Below are positions 8,915 through 17,763 of a stretch of DNA of 64,000 bases, one piece after another. Made by a program: the position numbers and the translations under genes. The notes beneath the pieces are model-generated. The model had not been told where the DNA came from and searched no databases. It saw nothing but the letters and a program-made list of their open reading frames with translations. Position 1 is the stretch's first letter. Every line of letters starts with the position of its first letter. Source of the stretch: an uncultured Winogradskyella sp. (GTDB lineage Bacteria; Bacteroidota; Bacteroidia; Flavobacteriales; Flavobacteriaceae); contig NZ_CANMCZ010000004.1 of NCBI RefSeq assembly GCF_947496485.1, positions 292,334-356,333 of the forward strand, read 5' to 3'.

Positions 8915-9253
8915 TTATTCTATTTCAATACCCATTTGTCTGTAAATATCTTTTGTTTGTTCCATATAAGCTTCCCATCCACCTATTGAATAAATATTAT
9001 AAATAGTATATAGAAGAGTTAACACAGCTATCACTAAACCAATTATAGCAATGATTTTTGCAGTTTTTACTTGACTAAAATTACTGTAAAGATCTGGTTG
9101 TTGTGCATATAAGCTTTCATCCTTTTTGGTTAAGAAAAGCGCAATACCAGATAGTATTATACCTCCAATACCAGCACTAAAGCAGCAGCATATGAATGAG
9201 ATACTTCCGAGTACAATAGATGTGGTTGCATTAGGTAGTTTTTGTTGTTCCAT
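8915..9253 (-). CDS. CCC-motif membrane protein (DUF4190-like)
   Basis: A 112-residue protein with two transmembrane helices (about 12-40 and 65-90). The first contains the consecutive cysteines of FICCCFSAGIGGIILSG that name this flavobacterial family, and the helices resemble DUF4190 membrane domains. The function is unknown. It lies 8 bases after the DUF2752 gene on the same strand, an arrangement that recurs in flavobacteria, so the pair is likely one operon. Confidence 0.75.
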   Translation of the reverse strand: MEQQKLPNATTSIVLGSISFICCCFSAGIGGIILSGIALFLTKKDESLYAQQPDLYSNFSQVKTAKIIAIIGLVIAVLTLLYTIYNIYSIGGWEAYMEQTKDIYRQMGIEIE

Positions 9254-9261
9254 AATTTATT

Positions 9262-9561
9262 TTAATTAAGATAAAGTTTAAGTAAATAACTGCCTATGAT
9301 AGTAAACACGTTCAGCAATGCCAAGATAATAATAATTTTATTTCCAAATTTAAAATTTTTGAAATGATTGACGATTAGAAAACCGAAGAGGGCAATTATG
9401 GTATAAATTGCTGGATACATTAAAAAAGCATCTACAAATTGTCCTTTTACAAGTAGTACAGCAGAGCGCTGAAGTCCACAGCCCAGACATTCAAAGCCAA
9501 AATACTTTTTATTTATGCATGGTAGCATGTAGTCTTCAAGTCCTTTTATAAGTAACTGCAT
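9262..9561 (-). CDS. DUF2752 family membrane protein
   Basis: A 99-residue protein whose N-terminal part has the DUF2752 signature FGFECLGCGLQRS (about 22-34), with conserved paired cysteines and arginine, followed by two transmembrane helices (about 45-65 and 73-95). Function unknown. It is the upstream member of a two-gene minus-strand unit with the CCC-motif protein. Confidence 0.85.
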   Translation of the reverse strand: MQLLIKGLEDYMLPCINKKYFGFECLGCGLQRSAVLLVKGQFVDAFLMYPAIYTIIALFGFLIVNHFKNFKFGNKIIIILALLNVFTIIGSYLLKLYLN

Positions 9562-9623
9562 ACTGCTAAATTAAGAATTTGCTAAATACTTTTATAATAT
9601 CATCTCTAAATTATTGTAAACCG

Positions 9624-9631
9624 TATTTTTG
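9624..9631 (+). promoter_or_regulatory. -7 promoter element for the 9654 gene
   Basis: TATTTTTG is a perfect TAnnTTTG box placed 22 bases before the ATG at 9654. It lies inside the longer open frame that could start at 9579, which supports 9654 as the true start. The -33 element is not clear. Confidence 0.55.
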
Positions 9632-9653
9632 TATTGTATTTCAATTCTATATT

Positions 9654-9866
9654 ATGAATATTTCTAGACTTATAAACTTTATATGTATCGTTGTTGGTGG
9701 TGCTATTGCTTTATATGCACAAGCTGAAGTAAGGCAAAACACCTATTTATTGATGGGAGGCATTGTATTACTGATGTTCGGGATTTATAGAGTTTCTCGA
9801 AATATTCCCAGTAAATACGATAATGAAGAAGAGGAAACTTTTATTAAGTCTGAAGATGAAGATTAA
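9654..9866 (+). CDS. Small two-helix membrane protein
   Basis: A 70-residue protein with two predicted transmembrane helices (about residues 4-23, INFICIVVGGAIALYA, and 29-45, TYLLMGGIVLLMFGIY) and an acidic tail. I chose ATG 9654 rather than an upstream one at 9579 because a good -7 box falls between them and the extra N-terminus is not needed for the fold. It overlaps the Smr gene by 11 bases. I do not recognise a named family and give no function. Confidence 0.65.
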   Translation: MNISRLINFICIVVGGAIALYAQAEVRQNTYLLMGGIVLLMFGIYRVSRNIPSKYDNEEEETFIKSEDED

Positions 9867-10413
9867 ACTTGGCGATACCGTTGAAACTATTGATGACAAT
9901 ATTTCTGGAGTTGTAACGAAGATCTTAGGAAATACAATTACTATAGAAGATGATGATGGATTTGAATTTCAGTTTGAAGCTAATGAGTTGATGATTTCTT
10001 CTAATGAGGCCACCATAGATAATGCAATCTATAATTCTGACATTGAGGCTGTAAAAAAAGAAAAGGAGACTAAAAAAAGAAGAACTGTACCATCAGTAAA
10101 ACCAAAGGAGCGACATGCTCCAAAATTTGAAGTCGACTTGCATATCCATCACCTAACGGAATCTACAAAAGGTATGACGAATTACGATATGCTAAATCTA
10201 CAATTAGATACGGCTAGAGGACAATTAGAGTTTGCCATAAGAAAGCGCATTCCTAAAATTGTGTTTATTCACGGAGTAGGAGAAGGAGTACTTCGTCAAG
10301 AACTAGAAACCTTATTTGGTCGCTATAATAATGTAAAGTTTTATGATGCAGATTATAAAACTTATGGTTTAGGAGCAACCGAAGTTAGGATTTTTCAAAA
10401 TGTTGAACCTTAA
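9856..10413 (+). CDS. Smr/MutS2 C-terminal-like domain protein (DUF2027 type)
   Basis: A 185-residue protein with an N-terminal SH3-like barrel (about 1-55, KIKLGDTVETIDD), a lysine-rich linker and a C-terminal Smr domain (about 100-180). The Smr motifs are seen as VDLHIHHL (variant of LDLHG) and IHGVGEGVLRQ (HGxGxG type). Smr domains bind or cut nucleic acids; in some bacteria they act in ribosome rescue or recombination, and this stand-alone form has no assigned role. Start 9856 gives the conserved N-terminus and overlaps the previous gene by 11 bases. Its stop overlaps the stop of the convergent lipoprotein gene by 3 bases. Confidence 0.8.
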   Translation: MKIKLGDTVETIDDNISGVVTKILGNTITIEDDDGFEFQFEANELMISSNEATIDNAIYNSDIEAVKKEKETKKRRTVPSVKPKERHAPKFEVDLHIHHLTESTKGMTNYDMLNLQLDTARGQLEFAIRKRIPKIVFIHGVGEGVLRQELETLFGRYNNVKFYDADYKTYGLGATEVRIFQNVEP

Positions 10414-11336
10414 TCTTCTTGTGGGTAATCTGCAATTGTGGTTATTAATGTGCCTAGGTCTACTTCTGTAGCTCTTAAAATTTCAACATCTATATCCTTT
10501 ACAAGGAAGTGAGTAGTTACTGTTCTTGTGTATGCATTGTCATCACTTAATCCAGGATCACCATAATCTATAACCTCTATATTATTAAGATAATGAGCAA
10601 TTAAAACTCCATTGTTATCACTAGTATCGTTTAAAGGATTCATATCTCCATCTTCATCTTCTAATCGTGTTAACACACCATCTCCATCATCGTCAGTATC
10701 TAAATAATCAGGTATTTCATCACCATTTGGCAAGTCACCATCAGTATTTAATGGTGCTGTAGTTGGATCATTATCACCATCACTATTATCAATTTCATTA
10801 ATAGTTTTTACATTATCATTATCATCATCTTCATCTAAATAATCAGGAATACCATCAAGGTCTGAGTCTTGAGGATCGGCTAAACCTCCAGGACCGTATT
10901 CAAATTCACTTGGAATACCATCATTATCATCATCTACTATCGTAACTGTAACGTCAACAGTTCCGCTATCGGCTTCATAGTCTTCAACTATAGTTAAATC
11001 TCCAGGAGATACAATTGCACATATATCGTTTATATTAACAGATCTGTTATATGATCTGTAAATAAATCTAACATTAGTCTCATTAATCAGTAATTCTTCA
11101 GGCACATCAACTGTTGTTGGTGTTGTAAACAAAGCATCGGTAGTGTCATTTCTGTCAAATATTAAAATAAGAGCTTCATTAGGATCGCTACGCGTATCAA
11201 AAACTAAATAAGAATTCTCAAAATCATCACAACTTTCTAAATCACCTTCAAAGTTAAGATCAACAGTCATAATATCACCATCATCACAAGCCACCAAAAA
11301 GATTAAACAAAAGAGTAAAGAAAAACGACGTATCAT
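10410..11336 (-). CDS. Lipoprotein with thrombospondin type 3-like calcium repeats
   Basis: A 308-residue surface or periplasmic lipoprotein. I take the Met at 11336 because it starts a clean lipoprotein signal (IRRFSLLFCLIFLVAC, lipid Cys18); an extension to 11387 would put 17 polar residues before it. The middle (about 150-240) has a run of Asp-rich repeats such as DSDLDGIPDYLDEDDDND and NTDGDLPNGDEIPDYLDTD, the calcium-binding pattern of thrombospondin type 3 repeats. No enzymatic domain. Isolated, convergent with the Smr gene. Confidence 0.8.
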   Translation of the reverse strand: MIRRFSLLFCLIFLVACDDGDIMTVDLNFEGDLESCDDFENSYLVFDTRSDPNEALILIFDRNDTTDALFTTPTTVDVPEELLINETNVRFIYRSYNRSVNINDICAIVSPGDLTIVEDYEADSGTVDVTVTIVDDDNDGIPSEFEYGPGGLADPQDSDLDGIPDYLDEDDDNDNVKTINEIDNSDGDNDPTTAPLNTDGDLPNGDEIPDYLDTDDDGDGVLTRLEDEDGDMNPLNDTSDNNGVLIAHYLNNIEVIDYGDPGLSDDNAYTRTVTTHFLVKDIDVEILRATEVDLGTLITTIADYPQED

Positions 11337-11385
11337 AGCTTCAATTTTGAACAAAAATAAACGATTTGTAAAATTATAACGCTCC

Positions 11386-11418
11386 ATTGACTAAATAATT
11401 TTATTTACAATATTTTTG
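11386..11418 (+). promoter_or_regulatory. Promoter of the cysteine desulfurase gene
   Basis: ATTG at 11386-11389 (near-consensus -33) and TATTTTTG at 11411-11418 (perfect -7), spaced 21 bases. The ATG follows only four bases after the -7 box, so the transcript would have almost no 5' leader. Confidence 0.6.
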
Positions 11419-11422
11419 CAAG

Positions 11423-12568
11423 ATGGACTCAGTATATTTAGATAACGCAGCAACGACAGCATTGCGACCAGAAGTGGTTGAACGAATGACACAAGTACTA
11501 CAAGAAAGCTACGGAAATGCTTCTTCAATCCATAGCTTTGGACGTTCATCAAAAGCACTTTTAGAACAATGCCGAAAAAATATAGCAGCTCATTTTAATG
11601 TGTCTGCAGCTGAAATTATTTTTACTTCTGGGGGAACTGAAGCAGATAATTTGGCTTTGCGTAGTGTTGTAAGGGATTTAGGTATTACTGAAATTATTAC
11701 TTCAAAAATTGAGCACCATGCCGTTTTGCATACCGTGGAACAATTGAAAAAAGAGTATGATGTAGAAATAATATATGTTGATTTAGATGATTGTGGTTTA
11801 GTCAATTACGAACATTTAGAGCAGCTTTTGCAATCTTCTAAAAAGGCTGTTGTAAGCTTAATGCACATTAATAATGAAATTGGCAATATTTTAGATATTG
11901 AACGTGTTGCCAGCTTATGTAAAAATAATGATGCATTGTTTCATACAGATGCTGTGCAATCTGTTGGACATTATAAGATTGATTTAGACAAAATTTCTAT
12001 TGATTTTTTAGCGGCAAGTGCTCATAAATTTCATGGTCCAAAAGGTGTTGGATTTTGTTTTGTAAGAAAAGATTCTGGACTAAAACCTCTAATTTTTGGT
12101 GGTGAGCAGGAGAGAGGTTATAGAGCAGGTACAGAATCTATACATAACATTGTTGGTATGGACGAAGCACTTAAAATAGCATATAAAAATCTTGATATCG
12201 AAAAGAAGTATGTATCAGATTTAAAAGCATATTTCATTCAAAACGTGAAAAATAATATACCTGGACTAAGTTTTAATGGAGGTTGTGAGAACGTTTCAAA
12301 TAGTACCTACACATTAGTGAATATATGTTTACCTATTGCTCCAGAAAAAGCACCAATGTTGCAATTTCAGCTCGATTTAAAGGGGATTGCTTGTTCTAAA
12401 GGAAGTGCTTGTCAGAGTGGAAGCTCACAAAACTCTCATGTGCTGACTGCTATACTTGATGAAGAAAGTCTAAGTAAACCTTCAGTGCGCTTTTCTTTCA
12501 GTATTTTTAATACGAAGGCGGAGTTAGATTATGTGATCTCTGTATTAAATGCGTTTGTTAATTCTTAA
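11423..12568 (+). CDS. Cysteine desulfurase (NifS/IscS-type, class V aminotransferase)
   Basis: PLP enzyme that removes sulfur from cysteine for iron-sulfur clusters or tRNA thiolation. Motifs: YLDNAATTALRPEV at the N-terminus, SGGTEADNLAL, HTDAVQSVG (PLP Asp), SAHKFHGPKG with the Schiff-base lysine (about Lys203), and the late catalytic loop CSKGSACQSG with the persulfide cysteine. The conserved N-terminus fixes the start at 11423. Length 381 is typical of group I enzymes. It stands alone, without sufBCD or iscU beside it, so a tRNA-thiolation or general sulfur role is possible. Confidence 0.92.
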   Translation: MDSVYLDNAATTALRPEVVERMTQVLQESYGNASSIHSFGRSSKALLEQCRKNIAAHFNVSAAEIIFTSGGTEADNLALRSVVRDLGITEIITSKIEHHAVLHTVEQLKKEYDVEIIYVDLDDCGLVNYEHLEQLLQSSKKAVVSLMHINNEIGNILDIERVASLCKNNDALFHTDAVQSVGHYKIDLDKISIDFLAASAHKFHGPKGVGFCFVRKDSGLKPLIFGGEQERGYRAGTESIHNIVGMDEALKIAYKNLDIEKKYVSDLKAYFIQNVKNNIPGLSFNGGCENVSNSTYTLVNICLPIAPEKAPMLQFQLDLKGIACSKGSACQSGSSQNSHVLTAILDEESLSKPSVRFSFSIFNTKAELDYVISVLNAFVNS

Positions 12569-12580
12569 TAGAGCGTGCTT

Positions 12581-15046
12581 TTAAAACTTAGCAGACAACC
12601 TCACATTAAAAACACGAGGTGTTAAAAAATTCGGAATAGCAAATTGTCGCTTGGTATATACATCTCTCACCCAAGTATTGGTAATTGAGTTTTGGTTATT
12701 AAACATATTATATATTTCAAAACCAATAGAAAGTGCTTTAAAGGATTTTTTCCAATTCGAATTATATGTTTTTTCAGGATTGATTAATTCATATGATATA
12801 CCCAAATCTGCACGTCTATAATCACGCAATCTTATTTGATAGTCATAGGGATCTGCATAGCTAGGCGAACCGCCAGGTACACCTGTGTTGTAAACCAAGT
12901 TTAAATACATCTTTAAATCTGGCATATTTGGCACATAATCCTGAAACAACACTCCAAACTTTAAACGTTGATCGGTTGGTCTAGCTATATAGCCTCGATT
13001 ATCAATATTCTCTTCAGTTTTAAGATATCCAAAACTAAACCAAGATTCTGTTCCTGGAACAAATTCCCCATTAAGTCGCATATCTAAACCATAAGCATAG
13101 GCCTTTGCATTATTATCTGCTCTATAACGAATTCTAACGTTTTCAAGCGTGTAAGGGTTTACATCAGATAAACCTTTGTAGTAAGCCTCAGTGACTAATT
13201 TGAATGGTCTGTCCCAAATCTCGAAACTGTATTCGTTACCTAATACAATATGAAACGATTTTTGTGCTTTTACATTAGGTTGAACGACACCTGATGAATC
13301 TCTTAATTCTCTGTAAAACGGCGGTTGATAATATAAACCACCAGCAACTCTAAAGAGCATATCCTTTTCCCAATCTGGCTTTATTGCAAATTGCGCTCTA
13401 GGACTAAAAACTGTTTGAGAAGAACTTTCAGTACCCTCACCATTAACTGTCCAACTATGTGTTCTTACACCAACATTATAAAACACTTCATTATTTCCCC
13501 ATTCAGTACGCTTACTATATTGAACAAATGCTTGTAAACGGTCTATTTGAACTTTGTTTAATGCTCTTATATTCTCAAAAGCTGTTAAAGGCCCAGAAAA
13601 CGGTTCATAGGGTTGAAGGTTGGGTTGACTAAAATTAGGAGGACGAATAGAGAATCCGGCAGAATCAATGACTTCGTATTCCACGAGTCTATCTCTTATA
13701 TCTTCGTGAGTGTATTTAGCAGACCATTCGATAGTACTTTCCTCACCGATTTTGTAGTCACCTCTGTGTTCTGCATTAACTATAAAGGCATCTAAATCGT
13801 TACGTGCATGCGTTAATTGCGAGCCAATACCTTCACTAAATTCTACTTCACCTAAATTCTCATCACCAATATTAGTATTTACTTCGCCTAAGCGGTATTG
13901 TGCAAAAATATCGAAGTATTCTTGCTCAACTGTGTGATAAGCTGAAGCAATTAATTTTAGAGTTAAATCATCATTTGCAAAGTAACTAGCTTTAAATGCA
14001 CCAAAATACGTTTGATATTGATCTTTTTCTTGTCCATCGTAAAAGACTAAAAGGGCTACAGGTTCTTGTAATGTGCCAAAATTAGTTTGTCTATTTTCTG
14101 GTTGAAAGTTATATTTGTTTAAAGAAATATTCCCTAAAAAACTTAAATGAAACTTGCTCGAAAAACGGTACGTTAAATATGTTTGTGCATCTGCAAAAAC
14201 AGGTTCTACATTGCCTTCCGTTTCAAGATTATTTAAGATTAAACTATTATCTCTGTAGCGCACACCTGCAATTCCAGAAAACTTACCATCTTTTGATACT
14301 GTTTCGGCTGCAATGCTTCCGCCAAGTAAACTTAAATCTGTTCTAATTCCAAAGTCAATAGGATTTCTATAAGAAATATCTAAAACTGAAGATAGTTTAT
14401 CTCCATATTTTGCCTGAAAACCACCGGCGGAAAAATCTACATTTTGCACTAAATCCGTATTCACAAAGCTTAAACCTTCTTGATTACCAGAACGAATTAA
14501 AAAAGGTCTGTAGACTTCAATTTCGTTAACATAAACAAGGTTTTCATCAAAATTTCCACCTCTTACCGAATATTGTGTACTCAATTCGTTTGAAATATTA
14601 ACTCCAGGTAAGGTTTTTAAAATATTCTCAACACCAGGTTGTGCTCCTTTAATTGTTCTAATCATTTGTGGGGAAATGGAAGTGACTCCATCAACAGATT
14701 GCCTTGTGTTTGTATTAATAACAACAGTTGCGATTTGTTCTACTTCAACTAGCATCACAGGATTATACTCTATTTCCTGACCGTTTTTTAAATTGAATTT
14801 CTGCTCAATTCGTTTATGAGAAATGTGTGTGAATACCACTGTAACTTCAATGCCAAACGGAATCTTAAGCTCATAAAAACCGTTATCATTGGTTGCAGTA
14901 CCTTCACCAGTGCTGGCCTTAATGTTAACATCCTTAATTGGGTTATTACTTTCGTCTAAAATAACACCTCTAATAATTGCAGACTGTGAGAAGGATAGCG
15001 CACTAAAAAGTAAGCTCAATAGAACTATAAAATGTAAGCGTTTCAA
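12581..15046 (-). CDS. TonB-dependent receptor with N-terminal carboxypeptidase-like domain
   Basis: An 821-residue outer-membrane transporter. Order of parts: signal peptide (about 1-20, ending SFSQ), a CarboxypepD_reg-like domain (about 23-105, IRGVILDESNNPIKDVNI), a plug domain (about 125-230, GVENILKTLPGVNIS and YSVRGGNFDENLVYVNEIEVYRP split by the conserved ring motif) and a ~590-residue beta-barrel ending in FNVRLSAKF with terminal aromatic residue. No SusD partner is adjacent, so the ligand is more likely a metal chelate, peptide or other small molecule than a polysaccharide; this is an inference. The M23 peptidase gene lies 11 bases upstream, likely co-transcribed. Confidence 0.92.
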   Translation of the reverse strand: MKRLHFIVLLSLLFSALSFSQSAIIRGVILDESNNPIKDVNIKASTGEGTATNDNGFYELKIPFGIEVTVVFTHISHKRIEQKFNLKNGQEIEYNPVMLVEVEQIATVVINTNTRQSVDGVTSISPQMIRTIKGAQPGVENILKTLPGVNISNELSTQYSVRGGNFDENLVYVNEIEVYRPFLIRSGNQEGLSFVNTDLVQNVDFSAGGFQAKYGDKLSSVLDISYRNPIDFGIRTDLSLLGGSIAAETVSKDGKFSGIAGVRYRDNSLILNNLETEGNVEPVFADAQTYLTYRFSSKFHLSFLGNISLNKYNFQPENRQTNFGTLQEPVALLVFYDGQEKDQYQTYFGAFKASYFANDDLTLKLIASAYHTVEQEYFDIFAQYRLGEVNTNIGDENLGEVEFSEGIGSQLTHARNDLDAFIVNAEHRGDYKIGEESTIEWSAKYTHEDIRDRLVEYEVIDSAGFSIRPPNFSQPNLQPYEPFSGPLTAFENIRALNKVQIDRLQAFVQYSKRTEWGNNEVFYNVGVRTHSWTVNGEGTESSSQTVFSPRAQFAIKPDWEKDMLFRVAGGLYYQPPFYRELRDSSGVVQPNVKAQKSFHIVLGNEYSFEIWDRPFKLVTEAYYKGLSDVNPYTLENVRIRYRADNNAKAYAYGLDMRLNGEFVPGTESWFSFGYLKTEENIDNRGYIARPTDQRLKFGVLFQDYVPNMPDLKMYLNLVYNTGVPGGSPSYADPYDYQIRLRDYRRADLGISYELINPEKTYNSNWKKSFKALSIGFEIYNMFNNQNSITNTWVRDVYTKRQFAIPNFLTPRVFNVRLSAKF

Positions 15047-15057
15047 ATAGTTTAGTT

Positions 15058-16746
15058 TTATTTTCTAAAAAATGTTGCTTCAAATGTAGAGCTATTTCCA
15101 ACATTATCTGTAACAATTATTTTTAATTCGTTCTTAGTGTCCTTAACGATGTTATCATTAAAATCGTGTGTAAGCATCTCGGTTTTATAATCGTACTCCA
15201 TTAAAATCCACCTACCATTTACCGTAGCTCGGTATTTACTAATTCCAGATAATTCATCTTCAATTTTCACTTTTAAGAAACGATATTTACTTAACCATTT
15301 TTTATCGTGAAAGTTGACTGGTTTTATGGTTGGTGCAACAGTATCCATTGCTAAAGCATAAGTCCCAAACTCTTTGCTGCCAGCACTTATGATATTACCT
15401 TTTCTTTTAGTGGAAACATAATAAGGCTTTTTATAATATCCATATAATCTAGCAATATAAATTTTATCTTGATGTTCAGATTTGTAGTTACTTAAATCAT
15501 AATTTATATAAAAATTCTTTTGTAATGGGATATTGTCTTCGTGCAGATACAACGTGTCAGAAGCAACTTTAAAATCTATAAGGGTGTCGTCGTATAACGT
15601 GTTACCATAAAAGTTAACAGTAATATTTTCAGAGTTTAGCGTTGTGGCCTTATCGCTATAAACCAACGATTTATTTGATAGATCTTCATCGATTTCTTTT
15701 TCAATAACCTCATATTTGCCGTTAACAGGAATTGTTATCCAAGTCTCATTACCCTTGAAATCTCTTATTCTAACTTTATAGATTGAAGACGTGCTGTCTT
15801 CAACCTTAATATAACCATTGTCATTAGCATCTTTATATAAACTCAAAGGGTTGTTTTTTTGAATAAATAACTTCTGGATTCTAGATTTCTTATTTTTAAA
15901 ATACTCATAATCAATTAAGCGTTTAATGTGCTTAGATTCATCAAAGCTAAAACGCTTAAAATCTATTTCTAAACTTTTATTACCGTTAAAAAAAGTCTGA
16001 ATATTACTAACACCATTATTATTTGGCGCTAAATCTTGCTTATCGTAAGAGGTAATACCAAAACCAATATTTCCATAAGCAGAAATTTTTTCAACCTCGT
16101 AGTCGCCAGTTTTTTGAGGGATTAATCGCAGCGGAACACGTTCATTCTTACCGTTAATTATCGCGTTTTCATCCTTAGGATAGGCATATACTGCCGAAAC
16201 GAAAGGTGCTTTAGTGTCTTTTACATCGATACCAAATAGCATAGGATTCATTGGTCGTTCTTGATTATCTCTTATTTCAAAATGCAAATGAGGACCACCT
16301 GAACTGCCAGTATTACCTGAATAACCAATAACTTCATCCTGTTCTACCAATAATTCTTCTGTAGTTGGAAACATTTCAACTTCAAAGCTTTCTTTTTCGT
16401 ATTGGCAGTCTTTAATATATTGCTCTATACGTTTTGAGAATTTTTGTAGATGACCATAGACAGTTGTGTAACCATTAGGATGAGTAACATAGATTGCTTT
16501 TCCATACCCAAAATGAGAAACCTTGATTCTGCTAACATAACCTTCGGCCGCGGTATAAACTTTTAAGCCTTGCTTTCTTTGAGTCTTAATATCTAGTCCA
16601 CCATGAAAATGAGACGAGCGCAACTCAGCAAATGTCCCAGAAAGAACAAGTGTAATATCTAATGGATTTCTAAAATAATCTTGAGGATATTCTGATTGTG
16701 AGTAAACAGAACAAGATATAAGAAAAAGGAGCAAAATTTTTTTCAT
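15058..16746 (-). CDS. M23 family metallopeptidase (LytM-type cell-wall peptidase)
   Basis: A 562-residue secreted protein with a signal peptide (about 1-16, CSVYSQ). The catalytic domain is near the N-terminus: HFHGGLD (His48 and Asp52 as zinc ligands) and PHLHFEIR (about 152-159). The remaining ~370 residues are beta-rich with no recognised catalytic motif and include GKNERVPLRL and a final Ig-like stretch. M23 enzymes cut peptide bridges of peptidoglycan. This large flavobacterial form precedes a TonB receptor gene by 11 bases. Confidence 0.9.
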   Translation of the reverse strand: MKKILLLFLISCSVYSQSEYPQDYFRNPLDITLVLSGTFAELRSSHFHGGLDIKTQRKQGLKVYTAAEGYVSRIKVSHFGYGKAIYVTHPNGYTTVYGHLQKFSKRIEQYIKDCQYEKESFEVEMFPTTEELLVEQDEVIGYSGNTGSSGGPHLHFEIRDNQERPMNPMLFGIDVKDTKAPFVSAVYAYPKDENAIINGKNERVPLRLIPQKTGDYEVEKISAYGNIGFGITSYDKQDLAPNNNGVSNIQTFFNGNKSLEIDFKRFSFDESKHIKRLIDYEYFKNKKSRIQKLFIQKNNPLSLYKDANDNGYIKVEDSTSSIYKVRIRDFKGNETWITIPVNGKYEVIEKEIDEDLSNKSLVYSDKATTLNSENITVNFYGNTLYDDTLIDFKVASDTLYLHEDNIPLQKNFYINYDLSNYKSEHQDKIYIARLYGYYKKPYYVSTKRKGNIISAGSKEFGTYALAMDTVAPTIKPVNFHDKKWLSKYRFLKVKIEDELSGISKYRATVNGRWILMEYDYKTEMLTHDFNDNIVKDTKNELKIIVTDNVGNSSTFEATFFRK

Positions 16747-16867
16747 ACAATGACAATTGTAGCTAAAATATTAATTTGATAGCGATATACAAATGTTAAT
16801 AGATTATTATTTTAGTTAACGGATTAGTTTTAACGATGTTATTCATATTAAAAATAATTGTAAAAGA

Positions 16868-16899
16868 ATTGTGTTTTTTGATTAGGTATGTTAACTTTG
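16868..16899 (+). promoter_or_regulatory. Promoter of the coiled-coil/zapA operon
   Basis: ATTG at 16868-16871 and TAACTTTG at 16892-16899, spaced 20 bases, matching the Bacteroidota -33/-7 pattern; the ATG follows 24 bases later. Confidence 0.55.
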
Positions 16900-16923
16900 T
16901 TTAAATAGTATTGAATTACTTTA

Positions 16924-17214
16924 ATGAGTAAAATAGAAGACATTGTTGATGCATTAGAGAATAAAATCAGTAAGATTTTACACAAGCAAGAGGTTTTAAA
17001 ACAAACCAACGCTAAACTCTCAGAACAATTAGAACAGCAACAACAAAAACTTTTAGAACAACAAGAAGAATTAGGATCTTGGGTAGAAAAGTATGATACG
17101 CTCAAAATAGCAAATTCAATGCTTGGTAGTGACGAAAATAAACGAGAAACGAAGCTCAAAATAAATGCACTTATTAGAGATATTGACCATTGTATTGGAC
17201 AACTCTCAGAATAA
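16924..17214 (+). CDS. Small coiled-coil protein upstream of zapA
   Basis: A 96-residue protein that is almost entirely a heptad-type coiled coil (residues ~5-70, with a Q/E-rich core around EQLEQQQQKLLEQQEELG). No signal peptide or membrane helix. It sits 18 bases before zapA, itself a coiled-coil division protein, so a role in the divisome, possibly as a ZapA partner in the way ZapB partners ZapA elsewhere, is an attractive but unproven inference from position and shape. Confidence 0.7.
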   Translation: MSKIEDIVDALENKISKILHKQEVLKQTNAKLSEQLEQQQQKLLEQQEELGSWVEKYDTLKIANSMLGSDENKRETKLKINALIRDIDHCIGQLSE

Positions 17215-17232
17215 TGTTGTAAATTAGACTAA

Positions 17233-17520
17233 ATGTCAGAACAATTAAAAATTAAACTTTCTATAGCAAATAGGGTTTATCCATTAACGATTAATCCAAG
17301 TCAAGAAGAAGGTTTACGCAAAGCCACAAAGAAAATTGAGGCTATGATTGGACAGTTTGAGCAGAATTACTCTGTAAGAGATAAGCAAGATGTTTTGGCC
17401 ATGTGTGCCTTGCAATTTGCAGCTCAAGTAGAGCAAAAGTCAATAGATAAAGAGTATGTAAATGAAGAAGTGCAAGAAAAGCTAGAGGCTTTAAATGAAC
17501 TTTTAAAACAGCATATTTAA
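17233..17520 (+). CDS. zapA: Cell division protein ZapA
   Basis: Cytoplasmic protein that cross-links FtsZ filaments at the division ring. The 95-residue sequence has the ZapA N-terminal strand region KIKLSIANRVYPLTI, then EGLRKATKKIEAMI and the DVLAMCALQFAAQVEQ helix, followed by a C-terminal coiled coil. It is followed directly by a 6S-type RNA, the same zapA-6S neighbourhood known from Proteobacteria (zapA-ssrS). Confidence 0.9.
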   Translation: MSEQLKIKLSIANRVYPLTINPSQEEGLRKATKKIEAMIGQFEQNYSVRDKQDVLAMCALQFAAQVEQKSIDKEYVNEEVQEKLEALNELLKQHI

Positions 17521-17544
17521 CTCGTACGTTCTTTAAAATAAAAG

Positions 17545-17740
17545 GTTACTGCCTACATTAGTTACATTTTTTGATAAACTCAACGTTAATTCTTTAAAAA
17601 GGGTGAGTTGAAGTTGTAAAATCGTGCTGTTAGTGCTGAACTTGTTTCAGTGTCTTAGACAGATTTTTGATCAGCTTGTTAGCCCTAAACTTGTTTTTAA
17701 GGAGTTTATACAAAACCGATAACTGATGTAGGCTTTTTTT
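17545..17740 (+). ncRNA. ssrS: 6S RNA, flavobacterial type (6S-Flavo)
   Basis: A ~190-base element folds into one long rod. The closing stem GCCTACATTAGTTA (17551-17564) pairs with TAACTGATGTAGGC (17720-17733) over 14 pairs with one G-U. Next comes ATAAACTC/GAGTTTAT (17574-17581 with 17702-17709), then TTAAAAA/TTTTTAA (about 17594-17600 with 17694-17700) and GGG/CCC, with an apical hairpin CTGAA/TTCAG. A T7 run at 17734-17740 ends it. Size, rod shape with bulges, terminator and zapA-rny location match 6S RNA, which mimics an open promoter and sequesters the sigma-A holoenzyme. Confidence 0.85.
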
Positions 17741-17763
17741 ATATACTAAACTAAACAATAAAC

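Noticed and set aside
9579..9653. N-terminal extension of the small membrane protein to 9579
   Set aside because: A good -7 promoter box lies within it, and the shorter form starts with a proper membrane helix.
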